DNA from: JBASEY01 sp964404285
Lineage (GTDB): Bacteria; CSSED10-310
Assembly (NCBI GenBank): GCA_964404285.1
Contig: CAYOJK010000001.1
Location: forward strand, 248,001 to 312,000
Direction of reading: 5' to 3'
DNA length: 64,000 bases
Below are positions 1 to 9,144 of the stretch, piece by piece. Made by a program: the position numbers and the translations under genes. Position 1 is the stretch's first letter, and the number at the start of each line of letters is the position of its first letter. Below the pieces are notes generated by a model. It did no database searches and was not told the origin of the DNA. It saw only the letters and a program-made list of their open reading frames with translations.

Positions 1-180
1 TCCAAAGCGCCACCGCATATCCCAGATATCGATGATCCCGAACTGGATGAAAATCCACTGATTCGAGCAATTCGTGAAGCGAGTCGAAGACAAGCACAAA
101 ATCCCCAAGATTTCGAATATGATGAAGATTCGCCGCGCCCTAATCCTTTCGAAACCATTTTGAATATTCGAACTGATTGA
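1..180 (+). CDS. C-terminal tail of an unknown protein (partial, 5' end outside window)
   Basis: Frame 1 is open from the first base to a TGA at 178-180, giving 59 residues. The tail is rich in Pro, Asp, Glu and Arg (it contains IPDIDDPELDENP and ends NIRTD), looks hydrophilic and partly disordered, and shows no motif I recognise. Only 12 bases separate its stop from the ATG of the large ATPase that follows, so the two are probably co-transcribed. It may therefore be a partner of that ATPase. No function can be given from this fragment. Confidence 0.7.
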   Translation, partial: SKAPPHIPDIDDPELDENPLIRAIREASRRQAQNPQDFEYDEDSPRPNPFETILNIRTD

Positions 181-192
181 CGGAGTCCATAA

Positions 193-3100
193 ATGGATGA
201 TGCACTTTTTGAACTTCGTATAGGAGATCTCATTAGCGTACCTGAAGTTCAGACAGTGATAGACCTCTCCGAAGCTCGAGATCTCGATCCGGAAGACCCG
301 GAAAGCAGGGTACATCTGGAAGGGTTGAGCCATGATTTTGTTCTAACCGATGATATCCTAAAAATTTTTCGCATTATTTTAGAGCATATCAAGCGCGAGG
401 ATGGACGCGGTTTTTTTATAATTGGTAATTACGGAACAGGAAAAAGCCACCTTTTAAGTGTACTTGGTTTGATCGCCAGATACTCGTGGGCTCACAAAGC
501 TCTTTTTCATCGCCCTAATACTCCTGATGATCTAAAGAAATCAATCGGCAAAAAGCGGATTCTACCCGTAATGATTCCTTTAACAGAGTATTCTGCTGAC
601 CTGAAACTCGAAAAAATTTTTTGGCATGCCGCAGAAAAAGCTGCCGCCACAGCCGGCATACCGCTTGCTCTTTCCTATACTCAGCTCTATATCAATTTTT
701 TTAATAGATATATTCTCAATGTTCATGAAGCAGAATTTCGTAATTATATCAAATCTCGCTTTGATACTGTTTCATGGGAACAGATCTATAGAGACGACTC
801 GGCATCCGCGCATACAATTATTCTGCAATTCTTAGAATATGCCAGTCTGAGTATGACATTCGATCCAATGGTGGATCGAAAAGAACAATTCACTGAGTTA
901 CTGACCAGTGTTCAGGCAAGCGGTTGGGATGGTGTCTTGTTTTTAATTGATGAATTATCTGAGTTTTTACAATCCAAACCCGCTCTGAATAATTTGCACG
1001 AAGACACCCGTTTTCTACAATTTCTTGGAGAAGCCTCATTGGGCCGGCAACTATGGATTGTTGCCGCTATCCAGGAATCTTTAGAAATGAATCGTAATAT
1101 TACCCAGGATGTCTTCAATAAAATTAAAGCTCGATATCAACATCTTAAATTATCCACCAGCCATTTACAGCAGTTTATATCAGAACGCCTGTTATTGAAA
1201 AAGCGAGATGATGCCACCGATTTGATAGGTAATATTTTTGATCACCTTTTTGCTGCTTTTAAGCGCTTACCAATAACCAAAGAAACATTTATTCAATTGT
1301 ATCCTATACATCCTGAGACGCTGACCCTTCTTGATCAAAACATCGATCTTTTCAGCAGACACCGGGGGTTGGTAGATTTTCTGACCACTCAAATTCGAGG
1401 AAAACCAGAGTTATTGATTGAAGGCATCCTGGACGAGCCTTGCCACAATCTTTTAACGCCGGACACAATTTTTGACCATTTTCAAACTCAATTGGCTGAT
1501 TCAATAAAGTTCTCCGCCTATTTACGCCAATTCAATCAAAACGTTCTGCCAAAAATACAGCATCGATTCGACGATAAAAACGACTGCCAAGTCGCAATGA
1601 AAACAATGAAAACCCTATTTCTACATGCAATATCCCCTTTCAAAGAAGGTCAAACTGTCAGAAATATTGCCAACATGATGCTGTACCGAGTTTTTGAAAC
1701 GCCAGTTGACGCGGAGGACACTAATTACTGGTTTTTTGAAGAGCGGATTATCAGGGTTTTGTTCCAGGACATTGGCTACTTAAAACGCGTAGCGGGTAAT
1801 ACTCGGCTCGATGATGTTTATCAGTTTACATTGGATTTGGATCCCTCGCTGACAATTGAAGAACAAATCAATCAAGTAAAAGATCATCTTGTTGTCAATT
1901 ATCTGGAAATATATACGGAAATTATTCTGTCAATGGGATACGGTCTTTTCCCATTAGCGTCTTTTTTACAGAAAACCGTTATTCGTGAATCGATTACTTG
2001 GCAAAATACTCGTCGACGAGTTGCTATCCGGTTGATACATCTGAATGAAATCGAAAGCGAAGTCCTTGATTCAATTAGAGCATCATTATTGAAAAGCAAA
2101 TTTGATATTGCTCTGATACTACTTTTTCCGGGCGATGCAAATGAGATCAAGTTTCATGTGCAAAGATTTTTGGCTCAGGAACCATCCGAAATCTCAAATG
2201 CATGGGCATTTATCGTGCCGACTCTTCAGGATTCTTTAGACGTTGAAAACACGCTCCGTGACATACAAGCCGTCAGAACTCTGGAAGAAGAATTTTTTTC
2301 TAAATCAGATACCGGCGATCAGTCCGACACGTTTGAAATACTCAATGAACGTAAAGAAAAGGCTCTTCTAGCCGGGCGAGAGTACTTACGAAAAGCCTAT
2401 ATGTCCGGCTGGTTTTATAGTGATAAAAAAGCGACGCAGCTGACTATACAGCAAGCTTTTGATCATTTTGAAAAGTGGCTGGAAACAATCCTGGTCTCGG
2501 TGTTTACGAATCGGTATCCAGATCATTACAAAGTTGCTCCCGGCATGGATTGCCATAGCAAAATTATTCAAGAATTACTTCTGGATAAATTTATTCGACC
2601 TGGAGACAGCTCGGGATTAAATCTTGAAAAAGATGCTATCTTATTGAATGCTATAGAAAAAATTGCGGTTACTCTTGGGCTGGCACAAAAAAAATCCGGG
2701 GTTTACTATCTAACCGGTTCGCCCTCCAAATCATACGTAACACAAGCCATTATGGCTCAGTTTCCTCCTTCCGGCCATTCAGACTCGTCTAATTCACTAA
2801 CCGATCCTCTTCTTTCAGCCGGCCGCGTTTTGCTTCAGGCCATCAAACCACCAATCGGCATGAGTCGCCCTGTTTTCGACCTTGGATTGGCGACATTGAT
2901 ACGTAAAGGCTATGTTGTCGTCTATAAATCCGGGAAGAAACTCACACTGGATAATCTTCACCTACCATTAACCGGACAGATCGATAAAATTCGCCGTGGG
3001 GCTCTGATAGCAGATATTTATCGTCCAGCTTTCTTTTTGCTGTACAAACTTCTCTTTAATCGCCATCTTGCTGAGCTTGATTTGGATTCTCAAGAAAACG

Positions 3101-4233
3101 CTTGGAAAAAATTGGTCTCCCAAATCGAAATCTGGAAAAGCGTAACCATTCAGATTAGGGAAGTGATAAAAAACAGGATTGAGCGATTCTCTTCTCGAGA
3201 CTCCGACCTGAAAGAGACGCTTATTACACTTGACGGATTTGATGAATTGGCCTCTGCCGTTGATACGTTGAATCCAGATCTATTGCAACGATGGCATGAT
3301 TTTCTGTCGATTTTTGAGACAATTGAAAAATCCGATCAATTGTTTGCTTCGCTAAAAAAAATGAAATCATTTTGGGAAAGCGGATTTAAAACATATTCAT
3401 TTGCTGAGTATTATCTATCAGAGCTCAAAGAAAAAATACCTGATAAACCCGAATATCAGCCTCTCAAATCTTTGCTTAATCCTTTGATGCAAAAAACATC
3501 GCTTTCAGATGATTTTATTCTTGCTGAAGGTATGAATACCTTTCAAAAAGAATGGGAGACTTTTCGAAATCTCTATCGCCAACAATACTGTGATGAACAT
3601 GAGAATGAATATCATAAATTCCAAAACAACCCCTATCAAACAATCGTTCAGTCTCAGCTATTTCGACTATTCAATCGATTGATTTCGATTAAGTTTATCG
3701 GTGCTCTAAAGGAAAACCGAAACATGGTCGATATGATTCATCGGCTGAAAAATACCGGATGCAAAAATGATCCGTACGCGACCTTGGAAGTGCATCCTCT
3801 TTGTAGTTGTGGATTTACTCTTGGTAAAAAAGTCGATGTTTTTGACCTTGATACGCTGTTTGAACTGCTATTCAAACAAGTAACCACGAGCTTCGCAATC
3901 TTGTGCAGCCAAATATTTTTAGCGGAATTGGAACAGACGGAGGATAGAACGAAAAACGCCACCATCCAATCAATACAAAAGATATTGGAACTCAGGCCGG
4001 AACACCCATCCTTCATCACATACCTTGAAGACCTTTTAAAAGACGATGTAGTTACATTTATCAACCACCTGTATTCGACAAAAAAACCTGCTGCTGTGCT
4101 CTCGTTCAAAGATTTCTTTTGTTCAATAAAAGGCTGTACACTCAACGCCGGTCAAGCGCGAGAAAAACTGCTTGATTTAGTTAGATTGCTTGAAAAGTAT
4201 GATGATACGGATTGGATCCGTTTTGACGACTAG
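193..4233 (+). CDS. Large P-loop ATPase, DUF6079/BrxC/PglY-like
   Basis: The product has 1346 residues. A Walker A motif GNYGTGKS lies at about 78-85, a Walker B-like LFLIDELSEF at about 249-258, and a sensor-like stretch (LWIVAAIQES) follows, so an ATPase core occupies roughly residues 50-400. The remaining ~900 residues are mostly helical and unfamiliar. A small Cys cluster (C1204-S-C1206 plus a Cys near 1190) near the C-terminus could bind metal. The N-terminal layout, a short leader then 'FFIIGNYGTGKSHLLSV', resembles my recollection of DUF6079 proteins and the BrxC/PglY ATPases of BREX phage-defence loci. That family link is inference; the ATPase call is direct. The stop codon abuts the stop of the convergent cyclophilin gene with no gap. 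Confidence 0.75.
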   Translation: MDDALFELRIGDLISVPEVQTVIDLSEARDLDPEDPESRVHLEGLSHDFVLTDDILKIFRIILEHIKREDGRGFFIIGNYGTGKSHLLSVLGLIARYSWAHKALFHRPNTPDDLKKSIGKKRILPVMIPLTEYSADLKLEKIFWHAAEKAAATAGIPLALSYTQLYINFFNRYILNVHEAEFRNYIKSRFDTVSWEQIYRDDSASAHTIILQFLEYASLSMTFDPMVDRKEQFTELLTSVQASGWDGVLFLIDELSEFLQSKPALNNLHEDTRFLQFLGEASLGRQLWIVAAIQESLEMNRNITQDVFNKIKARYQHLKLSTSHLQQFISERLLLKKRDDATDLIGNIFDHLFAAFKRLPITKETFIQLYPIHPETLTLLDQNIDLFSRHRGLVDFLTTQIRGKPELLIEGILDEPCHNLLTPDTIFDHFQTQLADSIKFSAYLRQFNQNVLPKIQHRFDDKNDCQVAMKTMKTLFLHAISPFKEGQTVRNIANMMLYRVFETPVDAEDTNYWFFEERIIRVLFQDIGYLKRVAGNTRLDDVYQFTLDLDPSLTIEEQINQVKDHLVVNYLEIYTEIILSMGYGLFPLASFLQKTVIRESITWQNTRRRVAIRLIHLNEIESEVLDSIRASLLKSKFDIALILLFPGDANEIKFHVQRFLAQEPSEISNAWAFIVPTLQDSLDVENTLRDIQAVRTLEEEFFSKSDTGDQSDTFEILNERKEKALLAGREYLRKAYMSGWFYSDKKATQLTIQQAFDHFEKWLETILVSVFTNRYPDHYKVAPGMDCHSKIIQELLLDKFIRPGDSSGLNLEKDAILLNAIEKIAVTLGLAQKKSGVYYLTGSPSKSYVTQAIMAQFPPSGHSDSSNSLTDPLLSAGRVLLQAIKPPIGMSRPVFDLGLATLIRKGYVVVYKSGKKLTLDNLHLPLTGQIDKIRRGALIADIYRPAFFLLYKLLFNRHLAELDLDSQENAWKKLVSQIEIWKSVTIQIREVIKNRIERFSSRDSDLKETLITLDGFDELASAVDTLNPDLLQRWHDFLSIFETIEKSDQLFASLKKMKSFWESGFKTYSFAEYYLSELKEKIPDKPEYQPLKSLLNPLMQKTSLSDDFILAEGMNTFQKEWETFRNLYRQQYCDEHENEYHKFQNNPYQTIVQSQLFRLFNRLISIKFIGALKENRNMVDMIHRLKNTGCKNDPYATLEVHPLCSCGFTLGKKVDVFDLDTLFELLFKQVTTSFAILCSQIFLAELEQTEDRTKNATIQSIQKILELRPEHPSFITYLEDLLKDDVVTFINHLYSTKKPAAVLSFKDFFCSIKGCTLNAGQAREKLLDLVRLLEKYDDTDWIRFDD

Positions 4234-4860
4234 TTATTTTTTATGAATTGTTTTTATCGTTATCGTGTTCATTGGAACGTCATGGTAAAGACCCCGTTTA
4301 TTTTCCGGGTCTAAAAATTTTTCACCAGTTGCAATAGCGCCGATTAAATCGACAATATCCATTCCTTTTATCACCTGTCCAAATACGGTATATCCATAGC
4401 CGGTAACAGAATCATCTTTATAATCCAGCATGGAATTATCTTTTAAATTGATGAAAAACTGACTTGTTGCCGAATCGATGATACCAGTTCTAGCCATAGC
4501 TATTCTGCCACGCTTGTTTTTCAGTTTGTTTTTAGCTTCGTTTTTGATGCCTTCTTTTGTTTTTTTCAAAGAAAAATCTGGAGTAAACCCACCACCTTGA
4601 ATAATAAAATCCTTGACTACTCTGTGAAAAATCGTTCCATCGTAAAAACCGTCATCAACATACTGGAGGAAATTGGTTACTGTAAGGGGAGCTTTGTCTT
4701 GAAACAGAGCTATCTCTATAGTCCCCATATTTGTTTCGACCACTACAATGCTGATTGAACCCATTTCTTTTTCAAGCTGATCGATAACGTTGTCTTCAGC
4801 CATACACATAGACGGCAACCAAACACTGATTAACCCTATAATCAAGAGTGATAGTTTCAT
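4234..4860 (-). CDS. Exported cyclophilin-type peptidyl-prolyl cis-trans isomerase
   Basis: This 208-residue protein catalyses cis-trans isomerisation of X-Pro bonds. An N-terminal signal peptide (hydrophobic segment ending near SMCMAED, about residue 22) indicates export to the periplasm or cell surface. The cyclophilin core starts near residue 38 and has the family landmarks TNMGTIEIALF, APLTVTNFLQYVDDGFYDG and the active-site FHRV followed by IIQGGG. A later GYTVFGQVIKGMDIVD block completes the fold. The length fits a small bacterial PpiA/PpiB-type enzyme plus leader. The Cys within the leader (SMCMAED) is not a convincing lipobox. The gene is monocistronic on the minus strand, divergent from infA. 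Confidence 0.93.
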   Translation of the reverse strand: MKLSLLIIGLISVWLPSMCMAEDNVIDQLEKEMGSISIVVVETNMGTIEIALFQDKAPLTVTNFLQYVDDGFYDGTIFHRVVKDFIIQGGGFTPDFSLKKTKEGIKNEAKNKLKNKRGRIAMARTGIIDSATSQFFINLKDNSMLDYKDDSVTGYGYTVFGQVIKGMDIVDLIGAIATGEKFLDPENKRGLYHDVPMNTITIKTIHKK

Positions 4861-5082
4861 TAGGTCCTCCAGCAGGTTAATGACAGGCCGACATGATCTG
4901 TCTAGTAAAAAAGTATAGCTTTGCCAATATAAATTTTCCAGAAATGATTTGACTTAGTATTGATTATCTGGAAAAAAACTGTTTACATACAATGTGGCCA
5001 ATAATGGCCGGTTTGTATAAATTCAAGGAGGATGAATGAAGGATTTCAGAATTGTTATCTCCAGGAAAGCAGGAAATATATA

Positions 5083-5301
5083 ATGGCTAAAGATGATCTT
5101 ATTCCTGCTCAGGGTCATGTAACCAGAGTGCTTGCAGGCGGATTTTACGAGGTTGAAACAAAATCAGGACATATCATTATGGCCCGTATTTCCGGTCGTA
5201 TGCGATCGAACAATATCAGGATTGTTCTAGGAGATTACGTTACAGTAGGGGTGTCACAGCATGACCCGACCAAGGGTCTAATTACCTACAGAGAAAAATA
5301 G
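5083..5301 (+). CDS. infA: Translation initiation factor IF-1
   Basis: A 72-residue S1-fold protein beginning MAKDDLIPAQG, which occupies the ribosomal A site during initiation with IF2 and IF3. The family pattern is clear: GHVTRVLAGGFYEVE, then ISGRMRSNNIRIVLGDYVTV. An in-frame upstream ATG exists at 5032, but the start at 5083 gives the canonical IF-1 N-terminus and is preceded by AGGAAA at 5071-5076. It lies outside a ribosomal-protein operon and is followed five bases later by a beta-grasp gene. The 4861-5082 gap ahead of it must hold promoters for both divergent genes, but I see no clear -35/-10 pair. Confidence 0.95.
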   Translation: MAKDDLIPAQGHVTRVLAGGFYEVETKSGHIIMARISGRMRSNNIRIVLGDYVTVGVSQHDPTKGLITYREK

Positions 5302-5306
5302 TTACC

Positions 5307-5624
5307 GTGGATAAAAATTCAAGCGATAAATTGAAATCTGTTACTGTAATTTTAGAATTTGCTCCATCACTTCAATCAATTATTGGTGTAACAAGGGCTT
5401 CGGTCGAAGTGACTGAAGGCACACCTTTTATCATGCTGCTTCATGCAGTGCTTGACAGCTATCCAGATTTGATTCTAAAATTTGGCATCAAAGCTTTAGG
5501 GTTTGAAGTAAACGGTCGTGTGCCCAATCCCCAGTCATTGTTGGGCGAACATGATGTTATCTCAATAGGTTTACAACATTACGACAATGATTTCGATAAA
5601 AGCAGTTATGATTATTATCATTGA
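5307..5624 (+). CDS. Small ubiquitin-like (beta-grasp, MoaD/ThiS/Mut7-C-type) protein
   Basis: A GTG-initiated 105-residue protein starting five bases after the infA stop. The order of strands, a 'VEVTEGTPFIMLL' segment and the 'GFEVNGRVPNPQSLLGEHDVISIG' region resemble MoaD/ThiS or Mut7-C ubiquitin-like domains, in which a VNG turn precedes a ...GD.V.. strand. Unlike sulfur carriers it lacks the C-terminal Gly-Gly; instead it ends in a hydrophilic tail with Tyr and Asp (KSSYDYYH). It is therefore unlikely to be thiocarboxylated. The family call is moderate and the biological role unknown. It lies 14 bases before the thioesterase gene and probably shares its transcript. Confidence 0.6.
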   Translation: MDKNSSDKLKSVTVILEFAPSLQSIIGVTRASVEVTEGTPFIMLLHAVLDSYPDLILKFGIKALGFEVNGRVPNPQSLLGEHDVISIGLQHYDNDFDKSSYDYYH

Positions 5625-5638
5625 AAAGAAATTGAACG

Positions 5639-6070
5639 ATGTCGGAAAAGATACTCCCGCCTCCTGACCATTTTGGAGCCTATAATTGCTTTGCATGTGG
5701 GCCGGAACACCCTTTTGGTCTCCATATGGATTTTTATTATGACAAGGATAGTCTGGAAGTATCCAGCCGGTTAAATTCCGATGAGCTTTTTGCGGGATTT
5801 CCAGGGATTCTTCACGGAGGAATTCAGGCAACAATTTTAGATGAAATTGCATTTTGGGGTATCTGGGCCCGTTATAAAAAAATCGGATTGACATACGGGT
5901 TAGAAATACAATTTAGAAGAAAATGTCCAACGGAAAAACCTATTGAAGCAATAGGCCAAATCGGCGACCTCGATCGGAAAATCGTACCGGTTACAGTTCT
6001 GTTGAGATGCCACGAGACACATACCATCTTTACAAAGGGAATGATTCGTTATTTCATACCGGATTCGTAA
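5639..6070 (+). CDS. Hotdog-fold thioesterase (PaaI-like)
   Basis: A 143-residue single-domain protein. The N-terminal CFACGPEHPFGLHMDF signature and the helix-capping HGGIQATILDEIAFW are characteristic of hotdog acyl-CoA thioesterases of the PaaI type, with the HGG loop contributing to the active site. A final strand (LEIQFRRKCPTEKPIEAIGQI) completes the fold. The natural acyl substrate cannot be read from sequence. It is the third gene of the infA-led run and 72 bases ahead of pyrR. Confidence 0.82.
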   Translation: MSEKILPPPDHFGAYNCFACGPEHPFGLHMDFYYDKDSLEVSSRLNSDELFAGFPGILHGGIQATILDEIAFWGIWARYKKIGLTYGLEIQFRRKCPTEKPIEAIGQIGDLDRKIVPVTVLLRCHETHTIFTKGMIRYFIPDS

Positions 6071-6142
6071 GTTTTACGTCTGAAACTGAGCGAACTCCAG
6101 TGATCTTTTACATAAGAAAACTGTGTATGGAAGGGAACTCGA

Positions 6143-6700
6143 ATGGTTAATGAAAAGAATATACAGACAGTTGCTATTATGAAAGCAAAGGATATTGAAT
6201 TAATTATTTCCAGGTTTGCTTATGAAATACTGGAAAGATTTCCAGAGCGCGAAAATCTGGCTGTCGTTGGAATACAAACAGGGGGCGCTCATTTAGCTAG
6301 AAGATTGGTTAAAAAACTTGAAACCCTTGAAAAACGCAGTTTTGCGCTTGGGATACTGGATATAACGCTATACCGGGATGATTTAGCGCTTGAAATAAAC
6401 CAGCCTATTGTTCGAAAAACAGATATACCTTTCCAGGTAAATAACAAGGAAATTATTCTGATCGATGACGTTCTTTATACCGGCCGCACAGTTCGGGCAG
6501 CATTGGATGCACTTGTTGATTTTGGGCGTCCTAAAAGAATAGCTCTTGCTGTTCTTGTTGACAGAGGACTCCGTGAATATCCCATTCGCCCAGATTTTAT
6601 CGGAAAGGAAATATCAACGACATCTGATGATAAAATTGTTGTTAAACTAACCGAAGAGGGTGAACCAGCTGACCTGGTTCTTTTAGTAAAGGAGGAATAA
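6143..6700 (+). CDS. pyrR: Bifunctional pyr operon regulator / uracil phosphoribosyltransferase PyrR
   Basis: The product has 185 residues with a type I phosphoribosyltransferase fold. The PRPP-binding loop is IILIDDVLYTGRTVRAAL at about 101-118, and the N-terminal region (GIQTGGAHLARRL) matches the PyrR family. In Bacillus-type bacteria PyrR binds anti-antiterminator RNA in response to UMP and also makes UMP from uracil. Here it opens a pyrR-pyrB-pyrC run, with pyrB starting three bases downstream. I could not find a PyrR binding loop or attenuator in 6071-6142, so RNA-mediated regulation of this operon is not demonstrated. Confidence 0.93.
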   Translation: MVNEKNIQTVAIMKAKDIELIISRFAYEILERFPERENLAVVGIQTGGAHLARRLVKKLETLEKRSFALGILDITLYRDDLALEINQPIVRKTDIPFQVNNKEIILIDDVLYTGRTVRAALDALVDFGRPKRIALAVLVDRGLREYPIRPDFIGKEISTTSDDKIVVKLTEEGEPADLVLLVKEE

Positions 6701-6703
6701 TCA

Positions 6704-7642
6704 TTGCATCTGCATAACAAAGATTTGCTAGGCCTCGAAGGAATGAAACGACAAGAAATCGACCTGATTCTAGATACAGCGGAATCATTCCGAGAAGTCT
6801 CAGAGCGATCGATAAAAAAAGTTCCGACTCTTCGAGGCCGAACCATCATCAATTTTTTTCACGAACCCAGTACTCGTACACGAATATCTTTTGAAATAGC
6901 CGCTAAAAGGCTTTCCGCTGATGGTGTTAATTTTTCCACATCTGGATCGAGTTTTTCCAAAGGAGAAACTCTTGTTGATACGGTAAAAAATCTTGAAGCT
7001 ATGCAAGCTGATATCATTGTCATGCGCCATAGTATCCCTGGAGCTCCCCACCTTATTGCCCGGCATCTAAAAGCTGCGGTTATCAATGCAGGTGATGGAG
7101 CTCATGAACACCCAACTCAAGCCCTTTTGGACATGTTTACTATTCGTAGACATTTTGGAACTCTGGATGGCTTAACCGTTTTATTTGTCGGAGATATTGC
7201 CTTCAGCAGGGTTGTTCGATCCAACATTTATGGTTTGGTGACAATGGGAGCAAAAGTCATTCTAGTCGGTCCCCCTACACTCATTCCGATCGAAATTGAA
7301 AAACTTGGTGTTGAAGTGAATTATTCGCTTGATGATGTGATCGATAGAGCAGACGTCATTATGATTTTACGTATTCAAAAAGAGCGACAGGAAAAGGTCT
7401 GCATCCCATCTTTTCGTGAATATGCTAATCTATATCAACTTACCCCGAAACGCTTAAAAAAATCACCTGATAATGCGCTGGTTATGCATCCCGGTCCTAT
7501 TAATCGGGGAGTAGAGATCGATCCTAAAGTTGCTGATGGAAATCGATCTGTGATTTTGGAACAGGTATCAAATGGCGTTGCTGTCAGAATGGCGCTTTTA
7601 TTTCTTTTAGCCGGCAGAAAAGAAACCAATCCTATAGGATAA
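6704..7642 (+). CDS. pyrB: Aspartate carbamoyltransferase catalytic chain
   Basis: A 312-residue enzyme joining carbamoyl phosphate and aspartate in de novo pyrimidine synthesis. The carbamoyl-phosphate motif STRTR is at about residues 56-60 (inside FFHEPSTRTRISFE), HPTQALLD is at about 138-145, and HPGPINRGVEID closes the active site. The start is a UUG with a strong GGAGG at 6691-6695 embedded in the end of pyrR, which suggests translational coupling. No pyrI regulatory-chain gene follows; pyrC comes next. Confidence 0.96.
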   Translation: MHLHNKDLLGLEGMKRQEIDLILDTAESFREVSERSIKKVPTLRGRTIINFFHEPSTRTRISFEIAAKRLSADGVNFSTSGSSFSKGETLVDTVKNLEAMQADIIVMRHSIPGAPHLIARHLKAAVINAGDGAHEHPTQALLDMFTIRRHFGTLDGLTVLFVGDIAFSRVVRSNIYGLVTMGAKVILVGPPTLIPIEIEKLGVEVNYSLDDVIDRADVIMILRIQKERQEKVCIPSFREYANLYQLTPKRLKKSPDNALVMHPGPINRGVEIDPKVADGNRSVILEQVSNGVAVRMALLFLLAGRKETNPIG

Positions 7643-7662
7643 ACTGATGAAAGGTGGCGGGA

Positions 7663-8949
7663 ATGAATAGTTTGATCTTGAAGAACGGCAGAGTGATCGA
7701 TCCGGTTCAGAATATTGATGCACAGACGGATATTCTAATTCTTGACGGCAGGATAGAGCGTATTGGACAGCTTCAGGATACAATATCAGAGGATATTCAG
7801 ATAATAGATGTAACCGGTAAATGGTGTATCCCAGGTCTGGTCGATATGCATGTGCATTTACGAGAGCCGGGCCGTGAAGATAAGGAAACGATTGAAACGG
7901 GGTGCATGGCAGCAGTTGCTGGAGGATTTACTGCGGTAGCGGCTATGCCAAATACTTCACCAGTAAATGATACCGCTGCCGTAACTCGTTTTATTCTGGA
8001 AAAAGCTGTTAATGCACCAGCTAAAGTATATCCAATCGCAGCAATCACGCGAAATCTTGAAGGAAAACAATTGACAGATATGGCCGAACTGGTTGAAGCC
8101 GGAGCTGTTGGTTTTTCTGATGATGGATATTGTGTCACTAATGGCGAAGTGCTCAGAAAAGCTTTGGATTATAGTAAAATATTTGATCGTATTATCATCG
8201 AACATTGTGAAGATCCACAATTATCTAAAGGCGGTGTAGTGCGCGAAGGTTTCGTCTGTACAACTCTCGGATTTCCACCAATCCCATCTTTAGCAGAAGA
8301 AATTATGGTTGCTCGGGATATCAGAATTGCTGAATACACCAGGACACGAATTCATATTGCACATGTATCCTCAAAAGAAAGTGTTCGATTGATTCAAGAC
8401 GCAAAAGAACGTGGCATTAAGGTCACTGCTGAGGTTACACCGCACCATTTGTTTTTAAATGATGAAGAAGTAAAATCCTTTGATACAAATACAAAAATGA
8501 ATCCACCTCTCGGAACGGAAGAAGATCGAAAAAGTCTAGAAGCAGCTTTGCTGTCCGGCGCCATCGATTGTATCGCCACAGACCACGCCCCACATACAGA
8601 AGCTGAAAAAAATGTGGAATACAGTTACGCCCCTAATGGCGTTATCGGTTTGGAAACCGCTTTACCACTGGTAATGACTTATCTGGTTCATACAAAAAAA
8701 ATGACACCTCAGGAATTGATTCGTGTTATGAGTATTAATCCTTGTCGGATATTGGGAGTCAAAGGCGGCTCATTGAGGCCAGGTGACCCCGCAGATATCA
8801 CTGTAGTCGATCCCGACTTTTTTTGGCGAGTCGATCCCAACTCATTCTTCTCAAAATCAAGAAATACTCCTTTTGGCGGTTTAAGTTTGAGAGGGACAAG
8901 TATGATGACGATTGTAGATGGACGAATTGTATTCAGGTTGACGGAATAA
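7663..8949 (+). CDS. pyrC: Dihydroorotase (class I, zinc metalloenzyme)
   Basis: A 428-residue amidohydrolase converting carbamoyl-aspartate to dihydroorotate. The metal-binding HVHLREPG begins at about residue 63, MPNTSPVND follows, and the catalytic DHAPH is at about 307-311. A GTG nine bases upstream would add three residues, but it overlaps the Shine-Dalgarno AAGGTGG at 7651-7657, so the ATG at 7663 is chosen. It is the last gene of the pyr run; no clear terminator follows. The 195-base gap after it contains the promoter region of the prepilin operon. Confidence 0.95.
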   Translation: MNSLILKNGRVIDPVQNIDAQTDILILDGRIERIGQLQDTISEDIQIIDVTGKWCIPGLVDMHVHLREPGREDKETIETGCMAAVAGGFTAVAAMPNTSPVNDTAAVTRFILEKAVNAPAKVYPIAAITRNLEGKQLTDMAELVEAGAVGFSDDGYCVTNGEVLRKALDYSKIFDRIIIEHCEDPQLSKGGVVREGFVCTTLGFPPIPSLAEEIMVARDIRIAEYTRTRIHIAHVSSKESVRLIQDAKERGIKVTAEVTPHHLFLNDEEVKSFDTNTKMNPPLGTEEDRKSLEAALLSGAIDCIATDHAPHTEAEKNVEYSYAPNGVIGLETALPLVMTYLVHTKKMTPQELIRVMSINPCRILGVKGGSLRPGDPADITVVDPDFFWRVDPNSFFSKSRNTPFGGLSLRGTSMMTIVDGRIVFRLTE

Positions 8950-9065
8950 CACCATATTGTTTAGAAAACTCGTTCTGTTTTAAGTAATTGGATTCACAAT
9001 CTGTTACCTTATGCCACATTTATTCTGTCAACGTTTTTTTTCCCCTTATGTATAATGAATTTGAT

Positions 9066-9083
9066 TTTGGTATATTTTTTGCT
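9066..9083 (+). promoter_or_regulatory. Probable sigma-54 (-24/-12) promoter of the prepilin operon
   Basis: The sequence TTTGGTATATTTTTTGCT has the invariant GG (9069-9070) and GC (9081-9082) separated by exactly ten bases, and a TTGCT -12 element preferred by sigma-54. The -24 half is TTGGTAT rather than TTGGCAC. It lies about 60 bases ahead of the first prepilin start. A TATAAT at 9051-9056 is an alternative sigma-70 -10 box but lacks a good -35 at 16-18 bases. Confidence 0.55.
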
Positions 9084-9144
9084 CATTAGATAAATATGAG
9101 CGATACTCTCTTCATTAACGGCTATTTGATGATTGGAGGAGATT

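Noticed and set aside
3738..4145. A 135-residue minus-strand open frame inside the large ATPase gene
   Set aside because: It is Ser-rich antisense sequence without motifs or ribosome-binding site, fully inside a well-supported gene.
4960..4993. A sigma-70 promoter for infA (TTGATT ... TACATA/TACAAT)
   Set aside because: Both boxes match poorly and spacing is ambiguous (18 or 22 bases); not reported as a feature.
6071..6142. A PyrR-responsive attenuator ahead of pyrR
   Set aside because: No conserved anti-antiterminator loop or terminator hairpin is visible in this short leader.
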